Translations under genes and position numbers: made by a program | The notes under the pieces: model-generated | The model's database searches: none | Told to the model about the DNA's origin: nothing | Seen by the model: the letters and a program-made list of their open reading frames with translations, nothing else | Shown: piece by piece, positions 15,616-26,979 of the stretch | How the letters are laid out: each line of letters opens with the position of its first letter | How positions within the stretch are numbered: position 1 is the first letter of the stretch | Origin: Dolomedes plantarius | Lineage: Eukaryota; Arthropoda; Arachnida; Araneae; Dolomedidae | Reading direction: 5' to 3' | DNA length: 64,000 nt | Assembly: GCA_907164885.2 (NCBI GenBank) | Contig: OU015495.1 | Location: 102,314,622 to 102,378,621, forward strand

Positions 15616-16121
15616 CAGGCTTTGGATTTACGCCTGCTATAAAAATATCAATTTATATTCATCATTTCAAGTAATGTCGTTGGCGAGTTGAAGACACGTA
15701 GAATAAATAATCAATCCATAAGTTGAATCAGTCAGTTTATTTCTTCTTTAAGAAAACCACGCTCGAAAACTTTATCCCTAGATTGCCATTTTCAAAACTC
15801 TGCGACGCCGAACAGAGCGGCCCCAAGCAGCGAGCTCTCAATTTAATCTGCGTAATTCTATATTCTATCAGCGGGTCCTTCTTTATCGCGCATGCCCAAA
15901 GTACCACATGGTAATTTCTGGGATTGTCTTCTGCTTACGTAAGCATTAATTTTCGAGCCAAACCCTGTGCATCAAAAATAGATTTCCTCAATGGAACTTC
16001 GCGAATCGAGGTCATCTTCCGAAACGGGGAAAACCCTTTTTTCCAACGCGTTTTGCCAATGATTTTAATGTTAAATTTGATTATTCTGAGGTCCCCCTAT
16101 AAATTCAATTAATGTTTTGAC
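15032..16121. mobile_element. probable non-autonomous TIR element
   Basis: The left end TGTCAAAACATAACTGAA and the right end read inward (TGTGTCAAAACATTAATTGAA) form imperfect TIRs of about 18 bp. Both flanks are short (AT)n runs. The interior has no transposase; it is mixed GC content with an (AT)n block at about 15579-15614. Class and exact boundaries are uncertain. Confidence 0.5.
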
Positions 16122-16129
16122 ACATATAT

Positions 16130-17700
16130 ATATATATATATCTTAAAAATTCATTAAAAATGAAACAAAAACGAAAAGAAACAGAATTTAAATATAAATT
16201 ACATAATGGAAACCGATACTTTAAATGGTATTTTCTATTTACAAAATTTCAGTCACAATGAATTTTGCATATACAGATTTTTCGCATTTTAAAAAATTCC
16301 TTAACTATAATAAAATTCATTATTCTTCATTCCACAATTTTCTATGAAAATAATTTAATTTGCTTGCAATATAAGATTTCTCCCCTTCACCAAGGCAGTC
16401 TAGTCCTCAAGAACAACCACATGGGTTTGTTGATCGTGAACTGACAGTAAGGTTATAACTTATAACTTACAGGAATCTTATGGAAGCTGCATATCATACC
16501 CCACTGCTTCTTAATACCCACAGTAAAAAAAATAACAGGGTGGCAACTAGTTTCAAACAAATAAATAGTTCGAAATGTCTTTCGTTGCAGATAATAAGAT
16601 GCTGTCTGCTCTTGTTATGATAGGAAGGTTGTTCAGCAACAAGTTCACTTTTTACAATTAATAATGAATCAAATCAAAACGCAATCGTTATAAATTATAC
16701 TTACATAATCGTCTATGAAAAAGGTTTTTGCATTTCATATTGCACATCGAAATTTTTTTATATTTCCTTCATGGTTAAAAATATGCATATTTTCTAGTAC
16801 TTTTTCATTACTCTTTATCATCTTTCAGCACAAAGTGAATTCTTACCATGGATGTTATTTATTTTATTTGCCCTGATAGAAACAAAGGATCCCTTTCCTG
16901 TTAATACCTAAGTAGCTAAAGAGACAGGTGTCAAGTCTAACGGAATGATTCTCCGCTGAGCTTCGTGGCAATTAGATTTAATGACCTGTCATATCCTACT
17001 CAGCTAAATTTAATCAAACATCTTTCAACCTCTAAGGGGAAAAAAAGAATCTGGTTTTTGGATGGCAAAAGTAGTTTTATCTTCCCTATCTTCCGCTTTT
17101 GCTTTAGTTCATCATTTGATATTTTGTGATTTATCGTTAGAATATAATAAAAGCTTTTCCGTCACTAGATGAAAATTTCATAAACTAGGCTGAGATAGGA
17201 AAACTGTTACTGTGCAGCAGAGGTTTTTTTTAAAATAAAGTTTGCTTTTTCGTAGAAAAAAGTTTTGTATATTATTAAGATCTTTTGATATGGAGCATAA
17301 TGTACTTCCCTTAATTTATTAATTACCTATTAAAGAATTGTAAGCATTAATAAAAAACATGGTAATTTTCACTAAAAATTTCTCTTTAGTTTTTTTTCAA
17401 CGAAAAGTAAATTTCAATAGCAAATTTAGAGCAAAAATCCTGTTACAGTTATGCCTTCTTAATAATTTAGGAATGTTAAAATTTAATAATTTAATTTGTT
17501 AAAATTCTTAAATCTGTATCTTTTGAAAACGTAAATCGTTATCCCAAACTGAATTCTTACGTAATTCAGAAACTTTACTGACAACCTTACTTTCACGTGT
17601 GAAATATTCACGAAAAAATATATTGGGGTCTGATATCACACATGATCTACGAATCGTGAATCGATAATATGAAACATGTTAATTTATATACCAGTTATTT
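16130..17700. other. anonymous sequence with the right arm of a distant inverted repeat
   Basis: No gene seen. 16923-16985 is the inverted partner of 13814-13876. Confidence 0.5.
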
Positions 17701-17755
17701 TTCTACATATAAAGATAAATACGAGTATACATACATACATATATATATATATACA

Positions 17756-17838
17756 CAGTGGAATCTCGATCGACCGTTCCCCGAATTATCGTTCAGTTTA
17801 GTCAGTCCTTTGAAAAACGATGGATCGAGACTCCACTG
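17756..17838. mobile_element. 83-bp miniature pogo-like element
   Basis: TIRs CAGTGGAATCTCGATCGACC and, from the right, CAGTGGAGTCTCGATCCATC match at about 20 of 23 positions and take up more than half of the element. It sits inside an (AT)n tract, with alternating sequence on both sides. The ends resemble pogo/Tigger TIRs of the CAGTGGAACCTCGA type. It is far too small to encode anything and would need a transposase supplied in trans. Confidence 0.65.

Positions 17839-17914
<76 letters not shown>
17839..17914. repeat. (AT)n microsatellite
   Basis: About 75 bp of alternating AT immediately right of the 83-bp element, with a shorter tract on its left. Confidence 0.95.
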
Positions 17915-17919
<5 letters not shown>

Positions 17920-18338
17920 GGTTTGTTTGTGCATTTTGAATATAAAATTCACACATATTGAGATGAATGCTTGCTTTGAACCACTCATTAAAACTCATTA
18001 GGAAAGTAATAAACAGTTATATAATCTCATTGGTGTAATGATATTCATTAAAGGTAAGAACCTTGGGTTGTCCGCAAAAAGCAGAATACATTAATTTATC
18101 ATTTTTACCATTGCAATGGGTCCGAGGTCTAGTACAAGGTCTAGTACGAGGGTAGTACGTTGGGCTTCGGGCTCTGAGAGGGGGGGTGGGGATGCTCAGT
18201 TCGGATCCCGACGAACGCCACTGAATACCTTCGTGTTTAGGCCGAATATGAGCACGTGTAATCTGTCAATCGGAAAGTCCTTCTATGAAGCAGTAGATGG
18301 GAAAATGTACGAGCCCTGCAGATATCACACTTGAGGAT

Positions 18339-21167
18339 TAGGGTGGAACGAAAAAATTTTTTTTTGAATTTCAATATGTTCTAGTTTTCAAAAGTTGCCT
18401 TTTAGCAAAATAAAGACGGAAATTAAATATTAGCGTAATTGGTGCATGTTTTCAGTTCGCGCAAGAAGGGCAAACTTTTGGTTTTTATTAAATTTTTGAC
18501 AAATTTCGCAATTATTTTGAAATTGAATACACTTGTAGTACAAAAAAGTAGCAAAATATGTAATTTAAACATTCCTTTTAGTCAGGAGACCTTCTAAACT
18601 GATTATATAATACGTTTTACTTCATAAAAATAGTACACATAAAGGCACTTAAGGACGAGGCACTTAAAAGACACTCGGACATCACGGTGGAACGAAAGTA
18701 AAATAATTTCTGAATTTCAATAGGCTCTAGTTTCCAAAAGTTGTCTTTTAAAATTAAAATTAAGAACTTAGAATCTTTTTGCTCTCCTAAAATACTTTCA
18801 AGTGCCGCAAAGGGGTTTCAAAATTGATATTTTTATGAAAAAGTGATTATTTTTGTATTTTTTGTTAATTTGTCTTATAGTATATTAAAATAATGTATAT
18901 TTTCTGTAAATAAAATATTCAAAATATGATATTTTGACAGAAAACTTACATATTCTAAGTATTTCTAATTTTTAGATGCCATAACAAAACAACTGATTTT
19001 GTGGAATTTTGCGATTTTCATCATATTAATTTTACAGTAGCATATTCTTATAATACACATTGAAATAAAAGAAAAACAATTTTTGATTGAGGGACCTTAG
19101 TTAAAATAAACAAATCACACTTATTTTAAAAAATATTAATGTAATGTCTATAAAGGCAAAACGTTATTTTGAAAAAAATATTCATGCTTTTCAAAAGTCC
19201 ATAGTAATCACACATGGATTCCATTATTTATTTCACTGACACATTGAATTGTTTTACTGTTTCAAATTTTGGCATTATCTTTTGAGAATGTATTTTTATT
19301 TTTATCAATGCATCTCTTGCAGAAGTACCATGAACGGACAAGGATGGCCCGGTAACTAATTTAACAATCCTTTCTACTACTTGTCTGTGACATGGAATGT
19401 TGTTGAAGTCAATGATTTGTTTCTCGTGATCAGATTCTTTTGAATCCTTCATAAACTGTTTTAGTTTGTCATCAGAAACATGACACGTCATAGGAGGTTC
19501 TGTTACTTTAACATCATTCCATTCAATCATATCAATATAATCCTTGGCATCAAAGTTTATACGTGGAACTAAATTCTTTCTGATTCCTCCTTCATTTTAC
19601 GCCCTTGCTTTTAGAATCCGGCGTAATCCAAGCTCTCTTACATGACTGCGATCGTTTAATATCATACAAAGGAGGAGATTTTCAGAAGCTGCAAAGTATA
19701 CATTTCTTTGAATGACAGGTTCAATTACATTTTTAAGAGTCTGATTGAGGTAACGTGAATATATTACAAGTTTCCACAAGTGCTTCGATCCATGGATACC
19801 AGATGGTTTCAGCTTTATGTTAAACCAAATTGGTGCATAAACTTTCAAAACGTACTCAGTCAGAATTCGGAGATTTTTTGAAGGACATTCTATTCCCACA
19901 TACAAGCGAAGTATTCGGTTTGCTAATGTAAGCCATCGTGAATGACAAAATTTTCCTGGTTTTCTCATGGACAAATCAAAAGAGCACTTTCCAACAGAGA
20001 TTGCATTACACATTTCTAACAAATATTTTGGGTCCACACTTAAATCATCCTTAATTTCTAGTAATGGAATGTTATTTTCAATAGGTGAAAATTCAATCAC
20101 TGGAAGTTCATAGCAGTTTTCTAGTTGTATACCTATTTCTCCTCCAAATTCATTTGGACCTTTAGTTTTTCCATCTAGGAAACAAAATAGGTGACATAGG
20201 AACAGTTCATTTAAATCATTGACTTCAACAACATTCCATGTCACACACAAGTAGTAGAAACGATTGTTAAATTAGTTACTGGGTCATCCTTGTCCGTTCA
20301 TGGTACTTCTGTAAGAGATGCATTGATAAAAACAAAAATACATTCTCAAAAGATAATGCCAAAATTTGAAACAGTAAAACAATTCAATGTGTTAGTGAAA
20401 TAAGTAATGGAAACCATGTGTGATTACTATGGACTTTAGAAAAGCATGAATATTTTTTTCAAAATAACGTTTTGCCTTTATAGACATTACATTAATATTT
20501 TTCAAAATGAGTGTGGTTTGTTTATTTTAACTAAGGTCCCTCAATCAAAAATTGTTTTTCTTTTATTTCAATGTGTATTATAAGAATATGCTACTGTAAA
20601 ATTAATATGATGAAAATCGTGAAATTCCACAAAATCAGTTGTTCTGTTATGGCATCTAAAAATTAGAAATACTTAGAATATGCAAGTTTTCTGTCAAAAT
20701 ATCATATTTTGAATATTTTATTTACAGAAAATATACATTTTTTTAATTTACTATAAGAGAAATTAACAAAAAATACAAAAATAATCACTTTTTCATAAAA
20801 ATATCCATTTTGAAACCCCTTTGCGGCACTTGAAAATATTTTTGTAGAGCAAAAAGATTTTAAATTCTTAATTTTAATTTTAAAAGACAACTTTTGGAAT
20901 TTAGAGCATATTGAAATTCAGAAAAATTTTTTTTTCGTTCCACCGTGATGTCCGAGTGTCTTTTAAGTGCCTCGTCCTTAAGTGCCTTTATGTGTACTAT
21001 TTTTATGAAGTAAAACGTATTATATAATCAGTTTAGCAGTTCTCCTGTCTAAAAGGAATGTTTAAATTTTAATTACATTTAATTTACGTCTTTATTTTGT
21101 TAAAAGGCAACTTTTGAAAACTAGAGCATATTGAAATTCAAAAAAAAGTTTTTTTCGTTCCATCCTA
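18339..21167. mobile_element. DNA transposon with ~1-kb inverted arms and 8-bp target duplication
   Basis: The ends are TAGGGTGGAACGAAAAAA and, from the right, TAGGATGGAACGAAAAAA, flanked by TTGAGGAT on both sides. The inverted arms run about 18339-19419 and 20211-21167. The terminal motif occurs a second time inside each arm (about 18684 and 20945), so each arm has a nested end. The right arm is an inverted copy of the 3' part of the coding region in the left arm. The element therefore looks like two 3' halves head to head, with the original 5' half missing. An 8-bp target duplication is shared by hAT, P and a few other superfamilies; I do not assign one. Confidence 0.8.
19228..20250 (-). 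pseudogene. transposon-encoded protein of unknown superfamily, 5'-truncated, one stop
   Basis: Two consecutive frames (20250-19597 and 19530-19228) are in register and separated by a single TAA at 19597-19599. The product shows a central block FCHSRWLTLANRILRLYV, then YAPIWFNIK, GSKHLWKLV, ENLLLCMI and VRELGLRRILKAR, and in the C-terminal part CHRQVVERIVKLVT and MPKFETVKQF. From memory this pattern belongs to a large family of uncharacterised arthropod proteins that occur in many copies per genome. Its location inside a TIR element with target duplications supports transposon origin. The first ~14 residues are encoded in the right inverted arm, so the true N-terminus is missing. I cannot identify catalytic residues. 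Confidence 0.65.
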
Positions 21168-21500
21168 TTGAGGATGCTTGGGCAAAACTGAAGTTGCACC
21201 TTGCATGCTCCAGCCAGGAAGGCATAAGTCAAAACTACAACAGCAAAACAATTACAGTTCAAGTATATTTAAACAAATTTTTAGAAAGACAGGCAACGTA
21301 TACTTCCCTATTTCAGTCATTATGAATATTTATTAAATTAGGGGTGCGTACTTTATTTCTTGAATATACAGGGTTTTTCAAAAAGAATTACCCGATTGGA
21401 AATGAATATATTATGAAAAATATTGAACATAGAAACTTAAAGTTAATTTTATATTACAAGGCTAATCATAAAGTAGTTTTACAAACTAAATTGAAGGTGC

Positions 21501-21752
21501 TCAATATGCCCACCTTTGGAAGCACGAAATAATTATATCTATATGGTAGGCAAATCGTCCCAAACTTTTTCGAGCATGTCTGCATACACTAACCCGTGTC
21601 TTGAAATTGTTTATACCATCGCCTAATGCTCTGACAGCTAAGAACTTCAATCTACCAGGGTTTTGACGACGAAAATCACGGTGAACAGTTGTTACAGACT
21701 CACACTTCGCAAAGCGCAGAACACAAAATGATTTCTGTTGTTCAGTCGCCAT
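21501..21752 (-). pseudogene. mariner transposase remnant: N-terminus joined to C-terminus
   Basis: Reading from ATG at 21752, the frame begins MATEQQKSFCVLRFAKCES, the N-terminal helix-turn-helix start of a common arthropod mariner family. After about 30 residues it jumps to a C-terminal-like segment (VSVCRHARKSLGRFAYHIDI) and stops at 21501. All catalytic Asp residues are lost in the deletion. The ATG at 21752 is preferred to the upstream in-frame Met at 21809 because family members start at MATEQQ. The copy is non-autonomous, and its internal deletion is typical of MITE-like mariners. Confidence 0.75.
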
Positions 21753-21896
21753 CTTTACAAACACTGAATTGGCGGGCGAAGGAAGAGCGTTAGCTCTACT
21801 TGTTGGCAACTGCGTGAAACTCGAGATTTCGCTCTTTCTGCCTATACATTATTCGATCAAAACGAATTAAAAGATGAATAGTTATGATATTTTTAA

Positions 21897-24800
21897 GGGG
21901 ACACGGTACCCTTTCAAAAAAAAATTTTTATTTTAAGTATTTCAATAAACATTGTAATTGTATTGCATTTTAGCAGTCAATTTAAAACATATTCTGAAAA
22001 GAGAAATTTATTTTAACAGTAAATTTAATTAAAATTTAAATTTTTCAATTTTTTTTTCAATTTTTAAAAATCCTTATAACTTTTTCAAATATCAATATTT
22101 TTGCTCCAATTTTTTATATTAAAAGTTTCTAAGTCTACTACATAAAACTTGGCATGGGTTTTTTAGATAACTTTAAAATTACATTTTATATAAATTATTT
22201 TCTATCATTAGCACTGAAAAACGATGAAATCTGCCAGTTTGTTCTATACGTTTGTATATATAAAAAGAAATAAACATTTTACTGCATAATTACATGCGAA
22301 TTTGTACTCCATACATAATAGGAAACCTGTATAAAAAGTTTAATACTTGTGTCTTAAATACAAAAAAGTTTTAGCACTTTTACTGCATGAATGTCAAGAA
22401 AAAAGAAACATGGAGAAAAAGCCATTTAAAGTTTTCATTTGTTGAAAAAGTCCCTTTAAATGAAATGACATACAAATTTTATGTGTATTTATAGTAATCA
22501 TATAAAATAAAGCTTATATAAAATATTTTATCCATCTAACTTCAATATAAAATATTTTATGCAATTTTAAAAACAAGTCAGTGAACTGTAGAAAATACAA
22601 TCGACAACAGCTGCTCTTGGATTAAGATTTTTTAAAAATTCAGCAAATAAATCTTAATGTTAATTCCATGCTAAGTTTTATGAAGCATATAATAAAGAAT
22701 ATGTGCAAATTTTTTGAAATCTCTATTTCAAATATTAAAAAAGTTATAACGTTCTCAAAATATAACAGTTAAGAAAAAGATACGATCAAGAATTCATAAA
22801 TCATGCTACTTGACAAAGTCATACCTGAAATTTGTATAAAATTAATGTGGAACGAGATTTGATATACAAAATAATGCACATGTAATACATTTTAACCATG
22901 TTTTAACATAAAAAATTTCTTGTAGGGTTGTAAAAGCATGAAAATAAATTTTTAAAAAAATAAGAAAAATCAAGCTGTAATTTTCATTCATGAAACATAC
23001 TATTTACTAGGCATATTTTCTGAGAAAATTTCAAAAACATACTTATTTTACTAAATTAAAACCCCCCAGGTTTATAGGCAAGGCCTTCTTTCATGTTATT
23101 TGAATATTCTCTACGTCGGCGGGCAAGTTTGATTTTCTTTTGTGCCACCTGAAACGCTGCACTTTGCTTTCTCTTTCTTTGGTATATCCGCCTGTAGTCC
23201 CTCCACAAAGCAATGTATTTTGATTGTTTATTTAGCAAAATGTTGTTTTCAGAATAAACACTTTGTAATGATCTGAAAGTGCCTATATTAAATTCTGATA
23301 CTGCATCCGCCACTGCAATAGTCACACGGCACAATGAAGCAGAAGAATCTTTTGAGCATTTGCTCCATATCAAACTATGGAAACTCTCATTTGAATTTTG
23401 GGTAAGACATCTCACACAGCGTTCAAGAAGGTCATTTGAAGCCAGTCGTTGATAAATTGGCGTAATTTTTGGTAAATGCTCACTATTGATGGGAGTTTTT
23501 ATATTCATTCTGTGTGGACCAGGTGTTTTACCATTTGCTATTGATGCTTGGTAAAAACACCACGAATTTAGTCCAGGAGGGCATTTAGAATGTTGTGGTT
23601 TGGCATCAGTGGAAGAATTATGCAGCAACGTTGCATAAATGGCAGTTTTCATGGCATTTACATCACCCTTATTTTTCAAAATAGCGTTTTGATAATACCG
23701 TGTGAGTTTTTTAATTGCGTCTTCCTTTAGACTGCCATAACATTTACCACCAAGTGTGACACCTTTAGCACTCCATTCTTGGACAGCCTTTCGTAAAGCT
23801 GTTCCAAGTCTTTTGCTAACGTGATTAACACACTCCTCCTTTTTAATAATAAAATCAGTATCATAAACCTTTTTATCATTTAGGTACTTGAACGATTTTG
23901 AATCACCGTCTGAGAGCATTGTAGTGTAGCGTAAACCTATTTTTTCGGATCTACACCACATCTTGTGTGCTGCTTCCACATCCATCGCTCCCGATGAACC
24001 AGTGTGGTTGATTCTGCATGAAGTTTTGTGACTTTCATACCATATAGTATATTCTGCAGATTTCTCTCCGAGATCTGATTTAGCATATTCGCACTCAGTG
24101 CAGTGCTTCGACATCACCTCATAATCTAACACATAACCTGTCAATATATCTATCACACAGCCAACACCGATTTGTGAAGTATGTCCTCGGGTATGCCAGG
24201 TACCGTCAAAAGAAACACCAATGTTTGCAATAGTATTATCATCAGAAACACCATACTCCTTTCGAACCTCATGTCTGACTTTACACAGATTTTTTGCTGA
24301 TGAAACTGTTATTGATTCGTGCAACATTTTCTTATAACGGTTGAAAGTTCTGTTGGACATCAAATGCATGTTTGTGTACATACAGAAAACCTCTAGAGCT
24401 GAATAGCCTCGCCTAAAACTCAAAAAAGCCTGAACAATTCTCATATTGATGTCAAATGTTTGCAGTAAGGTACCATCACTCTGAATCAGTCTTTTTGAAG
24501 TATATGTATCACTTTCTACTTCTGTACAGCCATTGCAAACAACTTTAAGTTTGTGTGAAAATCCACAGTTCTCCCCTAAAATTACAGCTAATGAATTAGT
24601 TTTGCACTTGCTGCACATCAGATTTGTAAATAAAGAAGATAACATATTCACATCTATAATGATATAATTTGGGCTTTCAAAAACATCAATTTTCTGAGGT
24701 AAATTGCAAAATTCAGATTCTTGCTTGAAATTTCTGAGATTCTGCTCTTTCACGGTGTTTTCAACATAAGGTAGTTTTTTTCAAAACACCATCACTTTTA

Positions 24801-25326
24801 GCATCTGATCGCCATCGCTTCATGGCGTTTAGTTTCGCAGTAATGTTCTTCCTTTTCGGTCTCGCCATGTTACTAATGCTTATAGAGGCAATGTAGAATA
24901 AATAACAACTGTAAATAATAGATATATAGCGTAAATTTCAAGTCAAAGCATAAAAATACACACTTCAGGAACGAAAGAAACGCTGATTACACTTTTTTTT
25001 AAACGAATATAAGTAGCAACGTGAAGAACTACCGCTACCATGTGTAAACAAGCCAATCAGTTACGGTTAACGGTTACTCCTTTCGCTCTGGTGAGCAAAA
25101 AAAAATAATTAATTCAATATTAATTTGAGTTTTCAGGCTATTGGGAAAAAATGCCACGCCCACTTTAAACGGTCACTTGTCCCTTTAATTTTCTGACATC
25201 ATTAGAAAAATCTAAATAACTTTTAAAGTATTGAAGATACAGCTTTGAAATTTTGTGATCATATAGAGTAAGTTGGGGACAATAATTTGAGTCAATAAAA
25301 AAAATTGATATTTTGACTGTGTCCCC
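21897..25326 (-). mobile_element. Kolobok superfamily transposon, near-complete
   Basis: TTAA flanks both ends (21893-21896 and 25327-25330). The TIRs start GGGGACACGGT on the left and GGGGACACAGT from the right. The element is 3,430 bp and carries one long transposase frame on the minus strand. A minus-strand start region at 24868 is separated from it by an apparent one-base slip. A TTAA target, G-rich TIRs and a transposase of the Mutator-like/Kolobok type agree with each other. It is inserted in a deleted mariner. Confidence 0.85.
23056..24753 (-). CDS. Kolobok transposase (Mutator-like transposase domain)
   Basis: This 565-codon frame would catalyse cut-and-paste transposition of the surrounding element in the nucleus. 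Cys pairs near residues 47-50 and 73-76 suggest zinc binding. FDGTW (Asp183) and SDGDSKSF (Asp282/284) are the probable first catalytic acidic motifs. A CxxC plus HxxxC set at about 218-246 is followed by NHTGSSGAMD. CPPGLNSWCFYQ lies near 391-402, and NESFHS (Glu456) is a candidate third acidic residue. These match my memory of the Kolobok family domain. The frame opens at GTG. An ATG at 24868-24866 starts a basic segment (MARPKRKNITAKLNAMKRW) that runs into stop codons after an A7 tract at 24775-24781; loss of one A there would join the frames. It is therefore either a one-base mutation or a missed splice. Confidence 0.85.
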   Translation of the reverse strand: MKEQNLRNFKQESEFCNLPQKIDVFESPNYIIIDVNMLSSLFTNLMCSKCKTNSLAVILGENCGFSHKLKVVCNGCTEVESDTYTSKRLIQSDGTLLQTFDINMRIVQAFLSFRRGYSALEVFCMYTNMHLMSNRTFNRYKKMLHESITVSSAKNLCKVRHEVRKEYGVSDDNTIANIGVSFDGTWHTRGHTSQIGVGCVIDILTGYVLDYEVMSKHCTECEYAKSDLGEKSAEYTIWYESHKTSCRINHTGSSGAMDVEAAHKMWCRSEKIGLRYTTMLSDGDSKSFKYLNDKKVYDTDFIIKKEECVNHVSKRLGTALRKAVQEWSAKGVTLGGKCYGSLKEDAIKKLTRYYQNAILKNKGDVNAMKTAIYATLLHNSSTDAKPQHSKCPPGLNSWCFYQASIANGKTPGPHRMNIKTPINSEHLPKITPIYQRLASNDLLERCVRCLTQNSNESFHSLIWSKCSKDSSASLCRVTIAVADAVSEFNIGTFRSLQSVYSENNILLNKQSKYIALWRDYRRIYQRKRKQSAAFQVAQKKIKLARRRREYSNNMKEGLAYKPGGF

Positions 25327-25693
25327 TTAAGTCGGATTATTGTTTTTTAAACACCCTGTATTATAAAAAGGAGCTACGAGAGTTTTAATTCCTTTTAATT
25401 TACAATAAATCCTTTTAAAGGGATTATAGATGTACGAAAAACAAACATGCATTTCTGTGCTATGGTTTGTTGCAAAACCTGTTCTACGGTTTTACATAGC
25501 ACAAAAACTACCAATTATAACTGGAAATTCTGTAATTTCATATGACCTGCTTTATATTGCAGAGTATTGCATTTCAACCTCTCCGTTAACAAAAGAAATT
25601 CTTCTATCTCGGCCTGAGACTCATCAAAAGAATCCCGACAACTCAGGTGGCAAAATGCTGACGGCATTTTTCCCTTTGTTCATCCGATAGACT

Positions 25694-26593
25694 TGTTCCA
25701 CAGAACGTTAGGGGACATCGGCCATTTTTCTTGATTTAGTCATCGCCGCCGGGTGACACCGGTTGATGTCAGTTATAAATGACAGGAGACTCCAGGTGCT
25801 TTCATTCATGAACTATCAGTTGTTAAGCAGCATCCTGGAGGCGTCGCGTGCCTAAACAAAAGGACTCGTGCCCTTCGCATTTTACCGAAGCGGCCGCTTT
25901 AGACCCGGGGAAAATATTTCATTATCGCCCCAGGAAACCCATTTCCGTTGCTCACTTGTTCTAGATCGTTCGACCTTCCGGAGAGTGATGCAATATCCGG
26001 TGGAGGCTCTTCTATAAAAGAGAATGGACCCCTCAGTCGTGGCTTGCGTCTTTTTTGTTCCTGACACGTAGCGGATCCAGTTTAAGAGCAGCCGGGTTTG
26101 CCGCCCTTAGAGGTTCAAGAGTCCCTTGTGACTGTTTGCAGCGACGATTTAGTTCCTGCAGGAGTAAACATACTCCGCTAATTTGTCGGAGACCAGTCTT
26201 CGTGGAAGTAGCTTTGCTACCTTATTTTCCAGTGAGGAGTCCTTTCTCCTTAATTTAATATTTTCATCGCTACCGGGTGCGTGCAGTGGTCACCGCCGTT
26301 GATATTATTGGGGAGCCCTTTTCCCATCAGGACGAAGTGCCGTTTCTTCATCATTGAAGCAGAGCCAGTTCTGCTAGCCTAGCGGACTTCTGTGTTCTTA
26401 CTCCGCCCGACGCCGATTAAATCGAGTGTGATTTCCTAAGTTACGAAGTTCATCTTACATCTGTGCAGTGTACATATCTCATCATCATCAAATTGCTCAA
26501 TAAATTGCATTTGTTTTGTTTATGTAATGAGTGATGTATACCTGGTGTGTTAGTTCATCTACTGGTTGAAACTACGAACCTCAGTTCGCTACA
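25694..26593 (+). mobile_element. probable solo LTR (Bel/Pao- or Gypsy-like)
   Basis: The segment starts TGTTCCACAG and ends TTCGCTACA (TGT...ACA). It is markedly less AT-rich than its surroundings. A TATA box (TCTATAAAAGAG) lies at about 26010-26021 and AATAAA at about 26500, in the order expected of U3-R-U5. No primer-binding site follows and no polypurine tract precedes, so it would be a solo LTR. I could not find a matching 4-6 bp target duplication, so both the ends and the assignment remain uncertain. Short frames inside are not genes. Confidence 0.5.
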
Positions 26594-26979
26594 ATATGGT
26601 GTAATGATAAAAATTTAAGTCAAAAAAGAATTACAGTGTATTAAAATGAGATAATTTATAATTTTGTATGGTGTTTATTGTATAAAGTGTTGTGCAAATT
26701 TATAGTTCCTACGCGCAGTTTATTATGTATTTCGTCATTTATGACACAAAACATCACTTGTTGTATAAACACTATAATTACATTTTACCTATTCTTTACA
26801 ATCAGAAATAAAACTTTAGAAATTATCTTCTTTTTATGGATTGAACGAGAATTTCCAACTTTGTTAATGCTAAGTTTTCACTTTTTTGTATTTTTATAAT
26901 TTTCTATTATTAGCAATCAAATGTATGTATGCGGGAGTATATTAGCAAATCGTTTCAAGCAATATAAACTTAAGAGAAA

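Larger units (their letters stand above)
18117..21250 (+). mobile_element. SINE, family S1, split by a 2.83-kb insertion
   Basis: 18117-18338 aligns with the S1 SINE at 40254-40595 (GTAGTACGTTGGGCTTCGGGC, GTTCGGATCCCGACGAACGCC, ATACCTTCGTGTTTAGGCCG, GAAAGTCCTTCTATGAAG). The alignment resumes at about 21168 (GGATGCTTGGGCAAAAC ... GCACCTTGC) after the inserted element at 18339-21167. The 8 bp TTGAGGAT occur at 18331-18338 and 21168-21175. The 3' limit near 21250 is approximate. Confidence 0.75.
21369..25358 (-). mobile_element. internally deleted mariner, split by a Kolobok insertion
   Basis: TIRs CAGGGTTTTTCAAAAAGAA on the left and CAGGGTGTTTAAAAAACAA read from the right, with TA at 21367-21368 and 25359-25360. 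Removing the 3.43-kb Kolobok element and one TTAA leaves a mariner of about 560 bp. It keeps both ends, the start of the transposase and the last ~45 residues, with the catalytic middle deleted. The Kolobok insertion lies on the 5' (TIR) side of the coding start. Confidence 0.85.
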
